Of a stretch of 64,000 nucleotides of DNA, positions 42,062 through 50,397 are shown one piece after another. The notes beneath the pieces were generated by a model, which had not been told where the DNA came from, did not search any database, and worked only from the letters and a program-made list of their open reading frames with translations. This DNA comes from Amycolatopsis sp. A133. GTDB taxonomy: Bacteria; Actinomycetota; Actinomycetes; Mycobacteriales; Pseudonocardiaceae. The position numbers were made by a program, and so were the translations under genes. The stretch lies in NCBI RefSeq assembly GCF_031082405.1, contig NZ_JAVHJU010000017.1, forward strand, positions 1 through 64,000. Direction: 5' to 3'. Position 1 is the stretch's first letter, and each line of letters starts with the position of its first letter.

Positions 42062-43173
42062 AGCGCCTCCAGCTTCGTGACCCACTTCGTCTGCAGCACG
42101 CCGGGCCGGTTCGGGGCGATGATCCGGCACGGGAAGCCGTGGTCGATGTCGAGCACCTCGCCGTTCAGCTCCAGCGCCAGCAGCGTCAGGTCGTCGGCGG
42201 TGTGCTCGCCGGGCAGCACACTGACGCCGTACAGCCCGGAACGCTCCGAAGAGGACACCCGGACCGCCGTGCCCGGTGCCGCGCCGACGGCTTTCAGCAG
42301 CGTGGGCAGGGAGATCCCGCGCCAGGTGGCCGACTGGCTCCAGCCCTCCACACAGGCGATCGGCAGCTCCGCCGTCGTCTGCGGCAGCGCGCGCAGCTCG
42401 TCGAGCGAGAACTTCGTCGTGCCGCGCGGGGTCACCACGGAGAGCCGCCAGGCCGGCGACCACGTGACACCCGCGGCCGCCGCCGTGCGGTTCACCGGCA
42501 GGTTCTGCGTGCCCTTGCCCGTCTTCCAGGCGAGGCCGGAAACCCCGCGCAGGAACGGAACCGTCGCACCGGCGGTGGCGACGACCGCGACTCCGGTCGC
42601 CAGCCCGGTGGTGACCAGGAAACCCCGCCGGGACAGCCCCGCGGCCGGTGGTTCCTCGACGGTCGCCCGGCTCAGCGCGCGGCGGATGACCGGCAGCTTC
42701 ACCGCGACGTGCACCAGGATCGACCCGATCGCCAGCCACGCGACCGCGTAGTGCACCTGCGGGAAGTAGAAGCCCCACGGGTAGTTCTGCGCGACGTTCA
42801 GCAGCCCGGTCGTCAGCTCGAAGAACGCCGAACCGGACAGCACCAGGATCGACAGCCGCTCCAGTGCGTGCGGCAGCGAGCGGACGAGCGGCCGGCCGAA
42901 CAGCTTCGGGTAGACGCTCCACAGTTTCGCCGGCAACAACGGGATCGACGCCACGCCGGAGATCACGTGCAGCCCCTGCGTGACGCGGTAGAGCCCGATC
43001 GGACGGCTGGGCCAGGAGAACCACGTCGGCGGGTGCTGGATCAGGTGGCTGATCAACCCGGTCACGAAGCACGTCGTGAAGGTGATCGCGAGCGCCAGGC
43101 CGATCTTCGACGTCACCCGCTCGTGGTGCGCCGGGGCCTGGAACTGTGCTTCCGCCGGGATGGGGAGCTTCAC
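42058..43173 (-). CDS. Membrane-anchored molybdopterin-dependent oxidoreductase (sulfite-oxidase fold)
   Basis: 371 aa. Four TM helices in the first 170 residues resemble a cytochrome b561-type anchor (conserved His in VTSKIGLALAITFTTCF ... SHLIQHP, QGLHVISG, VHYAVAWLA). SRRGFLVTTGLATG then marks another TM/Tat-like segment, and the Mo-cofactor domain follows (about 225-371) with the Mo-ligand Cys in PIACVEGWSQSATWRGISL and HGFPCRIIAPNRPGVLQTKWV. Such proteins carry out oxygen-atom or electron transfer outside the membrane. GTGA overlaps at both ends place it in a five-gene operon. Confidence 0.85.
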   Translation of the reverse strand: MKLPIPAEAQFQAPAHHERVTSKIGLALAITFTTCFVTGLISHLIQHPPTWFSWPSRPIGLYRVTQGLHVISGVASIPLLPAKLWSVYPKLFGRPLVRSLPHALERLSILVLSGSAFFELTTGLLNVAQNYPWGFYFPQVHYAVAWLAIGSILVHVAVKLPVIRRALSRATVEEPPAAGLSRRGFLVTTGLATGVAVVATAGATVPFLRGVSGLAWKTGKGTQNLPVNRTAAAAGVTWSPAWRLSVVTPRGTTKFSLDELRALPQTTAELPIACVEGWSQSATWRGISLPTLLKAVGAAPGTAVRVSSSERSGLYGVSVLPGEHTADDLTLLALELNGEVLDIDHGFPCRIIAPNRPGVLQTKWVTKLEAL

Positions 43174-43802
43174 GGCCGCTCCAATCGCGCGAACCAGCGC
43201 TGCCCGCACCGGGTGGTCCAGCCGACGCGCAACCCGGCGCGCGCGGCGACTTCGGCGATCGCGTCCACCCCGACCCAGGCCCAGGTGAACCAGGCGACGT
43301 CGGCGTGGCCGGGCCGGAGCCGGACGCGCTCGTGCCGCAGGCCGTGACCGGGCGGCTCCAGCTCCACGAGGACGTCGCCGTCGGCGGCGATCAGCTGCGC
43401 CGTGCGCCGCAGCAGCGCCGCCGGGTCGCCGCCGATGCCGATGTTGCCGTCCGCGAGCAGGGCGTGCCGCCACCGGCCTTCGCCGGGCAAGCGGTCGAAG
43501 AGGTTGCGCTGCAGCGCACTCCCGCCGCGCCGCCGGGTCAGCCCGACGGCCGTGCGCGAGCTGTCCACGCCCAGCGCGACGACCCCGCGCCCGGCCAGCG
43601 CCGCGGTGAGCCTGCCGGGGCCGCACCCGAGGTCGACGGTCGGGCCGGAACACGCGTCGAGCAGGACGTCGTCGCCCTCGGACGGCGCGGTCCAGCGTTC
43701 CACCGGCAGCTCGATCCGGTCGCCGTTCGCCAGTTCGAGCCAGCACCGGTGGCCGAGCAGGCCGCGGTCGAACTCGTGCCCGCCGAGCACCGGGGCCGTC
43801 AT
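43170..43802 (-). CDS. SAM-dependent methyltransferase
   Basis: 210 aa class I methyltransferase with motif I GPTVDLGCGPGRLTAAL (about residues 47-63) and LGVDSSRTAV as motif II. Starts TGATG on the stop of the upstream gene; its stop overlaps the oxidoreductase start. It probably acts on the product of the two glycosyltransferases in the operon. Confidence 0.83.
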   Translation of the reverse strand: MTAPVLGGHEFDRGLLGHRCWLELANGDRIELPVERWTAPSEGDDVLLDACSGPTVDLGCGPGRLTAALAGRGVVALGVDSSRTAVGLTRRRGGSALQRNLFDRLPGEGRWRHALLADGNIGIGGDPAALLRRTAQLIAADGDVLVELEPPGHGLRHERVRLRPGHADVAWFTWAWVGVDAIAEVAARAGLRVGWTTRCGQRWFARLERP

Positions 43803-44485
43803 CACGCGACCGCCCGTCCGCCGACGGCCACGACGGCGCGGGCGAACCGGCCGCCCGGGCAGGCCGCCGCCACCGAGCGCGCGTCCGCCATGGTGTCCAC
43901 ATCGGACAACCGGGCGGCCTGTTCCGGCCGCAGCCCGGAGGCGGTGAGGGCGCGCAGCGTGCGCTCGCCGGTGTCGTCGCGGGACATCGGGACGTCCGCG
44001 AGCACGTGCGCGTGCCGCGGCTCGGCGAGGCCCAGTGCCCACCAGCCGCCGTCCGCGGCCGGCCCGAGCACCGAGTCGTGGCCGCCGTGCAGGACCGGTG
44101 CGGCCGCCGCGGCGAGGGACTCCGGCGTGACCTGCGGGGTGTCCATGCCGATCTGCAGGATCGGCAGGCCGGCGTGCGCCGCGGCGGCATCGGCGTGGGC
44201 GTTCGCCAGCCGGACGCCGAAGTCCCGGCCACGCTGGGGGAGCACGGTGGTGCGCCGCAGCGCCACGCCGATTTCGGCGGCCCGGGCGGCCGCGCCGAGC
44301 TCACCGGTCATCGCGACGACGGGCACGGCACCCGGCACCGCGCAGACGGCGTCGAGCGTGTCGAGCAGCGCGGCGGCGGCGACCTCCGCCGCCTCGGCCG
44401 GCGTCGCCGGCGGGCAGAGCCGGGTCTTGGCCAGCCCCGGGATCGGCGCCTTGGCCACGACCAGCAGGACGAACGGGCGCGTCAT
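43802..44485 (-). CDS. DUF2064 / TIGR04282-type glycosyltransferase
   Basis: 227 aa GT-A-like nucleotide-sugar transferase family (first named from arsenosugar clusters). Landmarks are LVVAKAPIPGLAKTRLCPP (nucleotide-binding start), LQIGMDTPQVTPESL and GPAADGGWWALGL. ATG overlaps the stop of the GT2 gene (ATGA). It probably transfers a sugar or makes an activated sugar-like intermediate. Confidence 0.83.
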   Translation of the reverse strand: MTRPFVLLVVAKAPIPGLAKTRLCPPATPAEAAEVAAAALLDTLDAVCAVPGAVPVVAMTGELGAAARAAEIGVALRRTTVLPQRGRDFGVRLANAHADAAAAHAGLPILQIGMDTPQVTPESLAAAAAPVLHGGHDSVLGPAADGGWWALGLAEPRHAHVLADVPMSRDDTGERTLRALTASGLRPEQAARLSDVDTMADARSVAAACPGGRFARAVVAVGGRAVA

Positions 44486-45141
44486 CGGGCCAGCACCCGC
44501 CCGAAGTCGCGGACCGCGCGCAGCGTCCCCCGCACCGACCCGGACACCTTCGACTTCGTGCCCTTGGCGCGCTCGCCGTAGCGGACGTCGAACTCGCGGA
44601 CCCGCCACCCGGCGCGCTGAGCCTTGATCAGCAGCTCCAGGGGGTAGCCGAACGCCCGGTCGGCGACGCCCAGGCGGAGCAGCGCCAGCCGGTCCGCGGC
44701 GCGCAGGGGCGCGATGTCCCGGACCGGCAGCCCGCGGCTGCGCAACAGCAGCGCCAGCACGACGTTGCCCGCTCGCGCGTGCCACGGCCACACCCCGGGA
44801 CCGGCCGGCACCCGGCGTCCGACGGCCAGGTCCGCCCCGTCCTCGACCGCGCTCACCAGCCGCGGCAGGTCGGCGAGGTCCAAGGACCCGTCGGCGTCGG
44901 CGAAGCACACGATGTCCGCGGTGGCGGCTTCCAGCCCCGCGTGCACGGCCGCGCCGTAGCCGCGGCGCGGTTCGTGGACGACCTTCGCGCCGAGTGAGGC
45001 CGCCACCTCGGGGGAACCGTCGGCCGAACCGTTGTCGACCACGATCGCGCGGTAGCCCGGCGGGAGGCCCGCCAGCACGCCGGGGAGGGCCCTTGCTTCG
45101 TCGAGGCAGGGAAGGACGACGTCCACTTCTGAATCAGTCAC
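44482..45141 (-). CDS. Family 2 glycosyltransferase
   Basis: 219 aa GT-A enzyme. DVVLPCLDEARALPGVLAGLP (start of the fold), VVDNGSADGSPEVA, and the metal-binding DxD in CFADADGSLDLADLP (about 92-106). Related to polyprenyl-phosphate sugar transferases, but with no TM helix. The GTG start at 45141 is supported by TACGGT (45049-45054 on a shifted register is excluded; the box is 45149-45154, minus strand) lying 7 nt upstream without an SD. First gene of the operon running to 41495. Confidence 0.85.
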   Translation of the reverse strand: MTDSEVDVVLPCLDEARALPGVLAGLPPGYRAIVVDNGSADGSPEVAASLGAKVVHEPRRGYGAAVHAGLEAATADIVCFADADGSLDLADLPRLVSAVEDGADLAVGRRVPAGPGVWPWHARAGNVVLALLLRSRGLPVRDIAPLRAADRLALLRLGVADRAFGYPLELLIKAQRAGWRVREFDVRYGERAKGTKSKVSGSVRGTLRAVRDFGRVLAR

Positions 45142-45286
45142 GGCGCCGACCGTAGAACCGCCCGTGAACACCGCAGAACCCTTGCGGGGCTTACCGAATC
45201 ATGACATCCGGCGAGTTCTTACCGCGTCGTTACAGGTGCCGTTCCGGCGGCGCCGATCACGGCCGTCGGACCTAGGGTGGACGGCG
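45142..45286. promoter_or_regulatory. Divergent leaderless promoters of the GT2 operon and the membrane-protein gene
   Basis: TACGGT (45149-45154, minus strand) lies 7 nt before GTG 45141, and TAGGGT (45273-45278, plus strand) lies 8 nt before ATG 45287. Neither start has an SD. The rest of the 145-bp gap is free for regulator sites. Confidence 0.45.
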
Positions 45287-46681
45287 ATGAGCGAGCCGAC
45301 ATCGGCAGCCCGGCTCGCCGAGCCGCCTGCCCGCGAACCCGAAGCCCCGGTCCCCGGCCGCCGCGCCGACCTCCTCGCCGTCGCCGCGGCGGTGGTGCTC
45401 GTGGCCGCGGCCACGGCGGTCGGCCTGTACTACAACCGGCCGCACTCCGGTGTGGTCATCTTCGTGTCGGCGCCGCCGTTGTTCGCCGACTGGCTGCCGC
45501 ACGTCGGCCCGGGCTCGGTGTTCGCCGTGCTCGTCGCTGTCGCGGTGGTCCTCCACGGCCCGGCGCTCGCCGCCCGCCTGCCGTGGCGCCGCGCGCTCGC
45601 CGCCGGCTACCTCGCCTCCCTCGCCTGGATCTTCTCGCTGGCCATGGTCGACGGCTGGTCCCGCGGGTTCGCCGGGCACCTCACCATTCCGCAGGAGTAC
45701 CTCCACGAGGTGCCCGGGATCACCGACATCCCGCGGATGCTGCGCGAGTTCTCCTCCCGCATTCTCGACTTCCAGCCGCACTCGTGGACGACGCACGTGT
45801 CCGGGCACCCGCCGGGTGTGACGCTCGTCTTCGTCTGGCTGGACCGGATCGGCCTGCACGGCGGCGCGTGGGCGGCCACGGCCGTGGTGCTCGCCGGCAG
45901 CCTGGTCGCGGTGGCCGTGCCGGCCACGGTCGCCCTGCTCGGCCGGCCCGAGGCGGCCCGCGCGGTGCTGCCGTTCGCCGTCCTCACCCCCGGCGCGGTG
46001 TGGAACGGGGTGTCCGCGGACGGCCTGTTCGCCGGGGTGACCGCCACCGGGCTGGCTCTGCTCGCGTTGTCCGCGAAGGGGTTCACCGACGGCCGCCGGT
46101 ACGCCGTTCCGGCCGGGCTGCCGGCCGGCGTGCTGCTCGGCTTCGGGATCTTCCTGTCGTACGGCCTGGTGCTGCTCGGCGTGCTCGCCGTGGCCGTCGC
46201 CGTCCTCGGCCGGCAGTGGCGGGCGGCGGCACTGGCGATCGCCGCGGCACTGGCCGTCGTCGGCGTCTTCGCCTGGGCGGGCTTCTGGTGGCTCGACGGT
46301 TACCACCTGGTCGTCGAGCGCTACTACCAGGGTGTGGCGCTGGTCCGGCCCTATGCGTACTGGGTCTGGGCGGACCTGGCGGCGGTGGCCGTCGCCCTCG
46401 GCCCCGCGGTGGTGGCCGCCGTCCGGCGCGGTCTCGGGTCCCCGCGCCGGGCCCTGCTCACCGATCCGGTGCTCCTCCTCGGCCTGGCCGCGCTGACCGC
46501 CATCCTCTTCGCCGACGTCTCGGGCCTGTCGAAAGCCGAGACCGAACGAATCTGGTTACCGTTCGGGGTGTGGTTGCTGCCGATGACGGCGTTGCTGCCG
46601 CGGCCCGGGCGCCGGTGGTGGCTCGCCGCCCAGGCGGCGACGGCGCTGGTGGTCAACCACCTGCTGCTGACGGGCTGGTGA
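45287..46681 (+). CDS. Polytopic membrane protein, GT39-like
   Basis: 464 aa with about eleven TM helices. The first external loop has DGWSRGFAGHLTIPQEYLHEVPGI and the loop after it SWTTHVSGHPPGVTLVFVWLDRIGL; HPPG loops of this kind occur in GT-C-type mannosyl/arabinosyl transferases. The end KAETERIWLPFGVWLLPM is also typical (ERxWLP). It could use a polyprenyl-linked sugar on the outer face of the membrane. It is divergent from the GT2 operon and followed by a two-component system with a 10-bp gap. Confidence 0.75.
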   Translation: MSEPTSAARLAEPPAREPEAPVPGRRADLLAVAAAVVLVAAATAVGLYYNRPHSGVVIFVSAPPLFADWLPHVGPGSVFAVLVAVAVVLHGPALAARLPWRRALAAGYLASLAWIFSLAMVDGWSRGFAGHLTIPQEYLHEVPGITDIPRMLREFSSRILDFQPHSWTTHVSGHPPGVTLVFVWLDRIGLHGGAWAATAVVLAGSLVAVAVPATVALLGRPEAARAVLPFAVLTPGAVWNGVSADGLFAGVTATGLALLALSAKGFTDGRRYAVPAGLPAGVLLGFGIFLSYGLVLLGVLAVAVAVLGRQWRAAALAIAAALAVVGVFAWAGFWWLDGYHLVVERYYQGVALVRPYAYWVWADLAAVAVALGPAVVAAVRRGLGSPRRALLTDPVLLLGLAALTAILFADVSGLSKAETERIWLPFGVWLLPMTALLPRPGRRWWLAAQAATALVVNHLLLTGW

Positions 46682-46691
46682 GGGAGACGTG

Positions 46692-47393
46692 ATGCACGAT
46701 CAGGCCGGGCGGGTGCTCGTGGTCGACGACGACGAGACGGTCCGCGACGTCGTTCGCCGCTACCTCGAGGTGGCCGGGTTCACCGTCGACATGGCCGGCG
46801 ACGGTGCCCAGGGTCTGGCGAAGTTCGCCGCCCACGAGCCCGACCTGGTCGTCCTCGACGTCATGATGCCGGGGATCAACGGCCTGGAGGTGTGCAAGCG
46901 GCTGCGCCAGGTCAGCCAGGTGCCGATCGTCATGCTCACCGCACTCGGCGAGGAGGAGAACCGCATCGCCGGGCTCCAGCTCGGCGCCGACGACTACGTG
47001 ACGAAACCCTTCAGTCCCAAGGAACTCGCCCTCCGCGTGGTGTCGGTGCTGCGCCGCGCGCGGATGCCGCGCCCGGAGCCGGCCGCCGCGGAGTTCGTGG
47101 ACGGCGACCTGCGCCTGCAGATGAAAGCGCGCACCGCGACCCTCGGCGGCCGCGAACTGCCGCTCACCACCCGGGAGTTCGACCTGCTGGCGTTCTTCCT
47201 CGCCCACCCCGGTGTCGCCTACTCCCGCGCGGACCTGCTTGAAAAGGTGTGGAGCTGGGACTTCGGCGATCAGTCCACAGTGACCGTCCACGTGCGACGG
47301 TTGCGCGAGAAGATCGAGCGCGACCCGGCCAAGCCGACCCGGGTGGCGACCGTGTGGGGCGTCGGCTACCGCTACGACCGGGAGCAGCCGTGA
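46692..47393 (+). CDS. OmpR-family response regulator
   Basis: 233 aa. Receiver with [19 protein letters not shown], Asp in [16 protein letters not shown], Lys in [12 protein letters not shown]-terminal winged helix [30 protein letters not shown] and [13 protein letters not shown] (about 155-215). ATG 46692 has GGGAG at proper spacing (GTG 46689 is also possible). GTGA overlap with the kinase gene. Its targets may be the divergent sugar-modification genes. Confidence 0.92.
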   Translation: MHDQAGRVLVVDDDETVRDVVRRYLEVAGFTVDMAGDGAQGLAKFAAHEPDLVVLDVMMPGINGLEVCKRLRQVSQVPIVMLTALGEEENRIAGLQLGADDYVTKPFSPKELALRVVSVLRRARMPRPEPAAAEFVDGDLRLQMKARTATLGGRELPLTTREFDLLAFFLAHPGVAYSRADLLEKVWSWDFGDQSTVTVHVRRLREKIERDPAKPTRVATVWGVGYRYDREQP

Positions 47394-48439
47394 TCGGCCC
47401 GGGCGAGTCCTTGCCGGAGATGCTCACGCATCTCTGGCACATCCTGCCGTTCGCGCTGCTGTTCTCGCTGCCGGTCGCGGCGCTGGGCGGCGTCGCGCTG
47501 TACGTGCTGCGCCGCGGTTCGCTGGCCACCACGCTCACGGTGCTGGTGCTGATCCCGGTGCTCGCGACGCTGGTCGGGGTCCTGGGCATCAGCGGGTTCA
47601 TGTTCACCCCGGCGCTGACCACGATGCTGCTGGTCTGCCTGCTCGTCGCCCTGGTCACCGTGCCCGCGGCGATCATCCTCGGCCGGGCCATCGCACGCCG
47701 CAGCGTGTGGGAACGCGAGGCACGCGAGCGGGAACGCGCCGCCGAGGCGTCCCGGCGCGAACTGGTCGCCTGGATCAGCCACGACCTGCGCAGCCCGCTG
47801 GCCGGCATCCAGGCGATGGCCGAAGCGCTGGCCGACGGCGTGGTGTCCGAACGCGCCGAGGTCGCCGACTACGCCCAGCGGATCAGCGGCGAGACCCGGC
47901 GGCTGTCCGGGATGGTCGGCGACCTGTTCGAGCTCTCGCGGATCACCGCCGGGGCCCTCGAGCTCACGATGTCCGCGGTGCCGCTGCGGGACGTCGTGAG
48001 CGACGCCGTCGCCGCCCAGGCGCCGGTCGCCCAGCGGAAGCGGGTGCGGGTGCTCGCCAACGCGTCGACCTGGCCGGTGGTGACCGGCAGCGACCCGGAA
48101 CTGGCCCGGATCGTGCGGAACCTGGTGTCCAACGCGATCCGGCACACCCCGCCCGACGGAACGGTCGCGGTCCAGATCGGTGTCGACGGCGACGAGGCCC
48201 TCCTCGCCGTCGACGACTCCTGCGGCGGCATCCCGGACGACGAGATCAGCCGGGTCTTCGACGTGGCGTTCCGCGGGACGCAGGCCCGGACCCCCGAGCG
48301 CGGCGGGACGACCAGCGGCGGCGGGCTGGGGCTGGCCATCGCCAAGGGGCTCGTGGAGGCGCACCGCGGGCGGATCGGGGTGCACAACCACGGGCCGGGG
48401 TGCCGGTTCGAGGTGCGGCTGCCGCTGGCGATGTCCTAG
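47390..48439 (+). CDS. Sensor histidine kinase
   Basis: 349 aa. Two TM helices (about 18-42 and 50-72, then a third at about 78-100) with almost no external domain, so it may sense within the membrane. H-box [26 protein letters not shown] (phospho-His near 129), N-box [17 protein letters not shown]-boxes [18 protein letters not shown] and [18 protein letters not shown]. Its TAG stop is formed inside the terminal repeat of a small insertion element, so the natural C-terminus may have been a little different. Confidence 0.9.
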   Translation: MIGPGESLPEMLTHLWHILPFALLFSLPVAALGGVALYVLRRGSLATTLTVLVLIPVLATLVGVLGISGFMFTPALTTMLLVCLLVALVTVPAAIILGRAIARRSVWEREARERERAAEASRRELVAWISHDLRSPLAGIQAMAEALADGVVSERAEVADYAQRISGETRRLSGMVGDLFELSRITAGALELTMSAVPLRDVVSDAVAAQAPVAQRKRVRVLANASTWPVVTGSDPELARIVRNLVSNAIRHTPPDGTVAVQIGVDGDEALLAVDDSCGGIPDDEISRVFDVAFRGTQARTPERGGTTSGGGLGLAIAKGLVEAHRGRIGVHNHGPGCRFEVRLPLAMS

Positions 48440-48595
48440 ACGAGTGATGCGTGACCCGATCAGTGGTCGTAGGCGGTCAGGGATCGGGTGATGGGTTGGC
48501 CGGTGGTGTGGTTGTGCCGGATGGCGGCGGTGCGGGCCAGGAGGCTTCGGGCGGTGCGGACTGCGACGCCTTCGATGGTGCGTCCCTCGTCTAGG
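48435..48595. mobile_element. 161-bp MITE-like element with terminal inverted repeats
   Basis: CCTAGACGAG (48435-48444) and its exact complement CTCGTCTAGG (48586-48595) bound the segment; the match extends to 14 of 16 bases inward. A possible 3-bp target duplication TGT flanks it (48432-48434 and 48596-48598). The inside carries the 3' end of an IS982-type transposase. Both flanking convergent genes end with TAG codons inside the repeats. Confidence 0.6.
48460..48588 (-). pseudogene. IS982-family transposase, C-terminal remnant
   Basis: Translation of the minus strand gives about 42 residues ending GQPITRSLTAYDH and a stop, preceded by GRTIEGVAVRTARSLLARTA. The C-terminus of actinobacterial IS982 transposases is very similar (GGRTPGGVAVRVL..., GQPVKRSLIAYDH; from memory). 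No catalytic DDE residues remain, and there is no start codon. Confidence 0.75.
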
Positions 48596-49568
48596 TGTCC
48601 TGACCGTAGACGCGGTTCATCGCGCGCAGGGCCCTGAGCATCTCCGATCGAAGCGCCTCCGGGGCGATGACCTCGACGTCGCCGCCGAACTTGAGGAGGT
48701 CGGGGACGGCCGCCTCGATCGATTCGATGGGGATCTCGAGCTCGGTCCAGCCCGCCCGGTCCGGTCCGGCCGTCGTCCTGCGGGCCGCGACGACGGCCGG
48801 TTCCAGCAGGTGCGGCAGCCGGTCGAGGCCGCGGCGGGACAGCCGGACGACCGCGGTGCCGCGGTGGCGCCGGCGGTCGAAGTGGGCGAGGTAGCCCTCC
48901 CAGTGGCTCGCCAGGTCGAACCCTTCCGCGCGGTCGAACGACCGGTGGAGGACTTCCACCTCGAGGATCCGGGAGATCCGGTAGGTGCGGAACTGCTCCC
49001 CGCCACGAGCGACGAGGTACCAGTTGCCGGCCTTCAGGACCAGTCCGTGCGGCTGCACGGTCCGCGTGATCTCGTGCGGCTCCGCCCAGCGCAGGTAGCG
49101 GATCCGCAGGACGTGCTGGTTCCAGGTCGCGGCCGCGATCGGTGCCAGGTGGGGAGTCCGGTCGGCGCCGAGGTACCAGGGCGGGAGGTCGAGGTGGAAC
49201 CGGTCGGCGACGCGGCCCGCGCGGCCGCGCAGTTCGGCGGGCAGGGCGGCCATCAGCTTGCGCTGGGCGGTGGCCGCCGCGGACGTCAGGCCCAGCTGGG
49301 CGGCCGCGGCCGGGAGATTGGTCAGGAAGAGCGCTTCGGCCTCGTCCGCGGTGAGTCCGGTCAGCCGCGTCTGGTAGCCGTCGAGCAGGCGGTAGCCGCC
49401 CTCGTGCCCGGGCTCTCCGTACACCGGCACCCCCGCGGCACTGAGCGAGTCCACGTCCCGGTAGACCGTCCGGACCGACACCTCCAGCGCTTCCGCCAGC
49501 TCCCGGGCGGTGATCCGGCCCCGGGACTGCAGCAGGAGAAGCAGGGACACCAGGCGGCTCGCGCGCAT
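48591..49568 (-). CDS. WYL-domain (YafY-type) transcriptional regulator
   Basis: 325 aa. N-terminal HTH_11 (MRASRLVSLLLLLQSRGRIT, ARELAEALEVSVRTVYRDVDSLSAAGVPV), a central helical part, the WYL domain (QPHGLVLKAGNWYLVARGGEQFRTYRISRI, about 176-205) and the WCX extension. ATG 49568 was chosen as the first Met of the HTH. It is divergent from a SnoaL-type gene with an inverted repeat between them, a common regulator/target layout. Its stop lies in the MITE-like repeat. Confidence 0.9.
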   Translation of the reverse strand: MRASRLVSLLLLLQSRGRITARELAEALEVSVRTVYRDVDSLSAAGVPVYGEPGHEGGYRLLDGYQTRLTGLTADEAEALFLTNLPAAAAQLGLTSAAATAQRKLMAALPAELRGRAGRVADRFHLDLPPWYLGADRTPHLAPIAAATWNQHVLRIRYLRWAEPHEITRTVQPHGLVLKAGNWYLVARGGEQFRTYRISRILEVEVLHRSFDRAEGFDLASHWEGYLAHFDRRRHRGTAVVRLSRRGLDRLPHLLEPAVVAARRTTAGPDRAGWTELEIPIESIEAAVPDLLKFGGDVEVIAPEALRSEMLRALRAMNRVYGQDT

Positions 49569-49591
49569 GCTCGCAAGTCTGCCGCGATCCA

Positions 49592-49608
49592 CTGACAGGA
49601 GGTGTCAG
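49592..49608. promoter_or_regulatory. Probable WYL-regulator operator
   Basis: CTGACA-GGAGG-TGTCAG, 6-bp arms with a 5-bp centre, in the 64-bp gap between the divergent WYL and SnoaL-type genes. It would overlap the promoters of both genes. Confidence 0.6.
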
Positions 49609-49632
49609 GAAACCCGCTTTAACGTCCTGGCC

Positions 49633-50397
49633 ATGCTTTCACCCCTAGCCGACCGCTACGTGGCGGTGTGGAACGAGCCGGACCCCGCCGCGCGACAGCG
49701 GGTCGTCGCCGAGCTGTGGGCCGAAGACGGTGCGCAGTACACCGAAACCGCCGAAAACCGGGGACGCGAGGCCATCGAGGCCCGGATCACCGGCGCGCAC
49801 GACCGGTTCGTCGCGACGGGAGCCTTCGTCTTCACCGCCGCGGACGACGTCGTGACCCACCACGACGCGGTCACGTTCACCACCCACATGGTGCCCGCGG
49901 CCGGTGGCGCCTCGGTGTGGAGCGGCACCGTTTTGCTGCTGCTGGACCAAGACGGCCGGATCCGGCGCGACTACCAGTTCACCGGCGCGGCGGCGAGTAC
50001 CCGGGCCGTCGTGACCGAGTTCCTCGGCCGCTTGGCCGATGGGGAGCCGGACCGGATCGCCGAGCTGTTCGCGGACGTCGTCGACTGGCGGCTCGACTGG
50101 CCCGAGGCGGGCCACCCCGCGGTGCCGTGGATCCGTCCGCGGTCGACGCGCGCCGAGGTCGCCGACCACTTCCGGGAGCTCGGCGCGGTCCACGAAAAGC
50201 GAGGTGGGATGACGCCGAGGATCCTGGTCGACGGCCGCGACGCCGTGGTCCTCGGTGACATCCGCCAGACGGTGAAGGCCACCGGCCGGGCCTACGCAGC
50301 CCGCTGCGCGCTGCACCTCACCGTCGACCATGGCGTGATCACGCGCTACCACGTCTACGAAGACAGCCTGACCGTCGTCCAGGCGTTCACGGGCTGA
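49633..50397 (+). CDS. Protein with two tandem SnoaL/NTF2-like domains
   Basis: 254 aa. First domain about 1-115 (LADRYVAVWNEPDPAARQRVVAELWAEDGAQY is the typical SnoaL start), second about 118-254 (AVVTEFLGRLADGEPDRIAELFADVVDWRL). These folds serve as small-molecule cyclases, isomerases or binding proteins; no catalytic residue can be assigned. Leaderless start: TAACGT (49620-49625) 7 nt before ATG. Probably controlled by the WYL regulator. Overlaps the convergent epimerase gene by 11 nt. Confidence 0.8.
   Translation: MLSPLADRYVAVWNEPDPAARQRVVAELWAEDGAQYTETAENRGREAIEARITGAHDRFVATGAFVFTAADDVVTHHDAVTFTTHMVPAAGGASVWSGTVLLLLDQDGRIRRDYQFTGAAASTRAVVTEFLGRLADGEPDRIAELFADVVDWRLDWPEAGHPAVPWIRPRSTRAEVADHFRELGAVHEKRGGMTPRILVDGRDAVVLGDIRQTVKATGRAYAARCALHLTVDHGVITRYHVYEDSLTVVQAFTG

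Noticed and set aside
46692..48439. Two-component system considered as VanR-VanS for the van genes
   Set aside because: It is about 14 kb away, coupled to a GT39-like gene, and the kinase lacks a VanS-like external sensor loop; no evidence links them.
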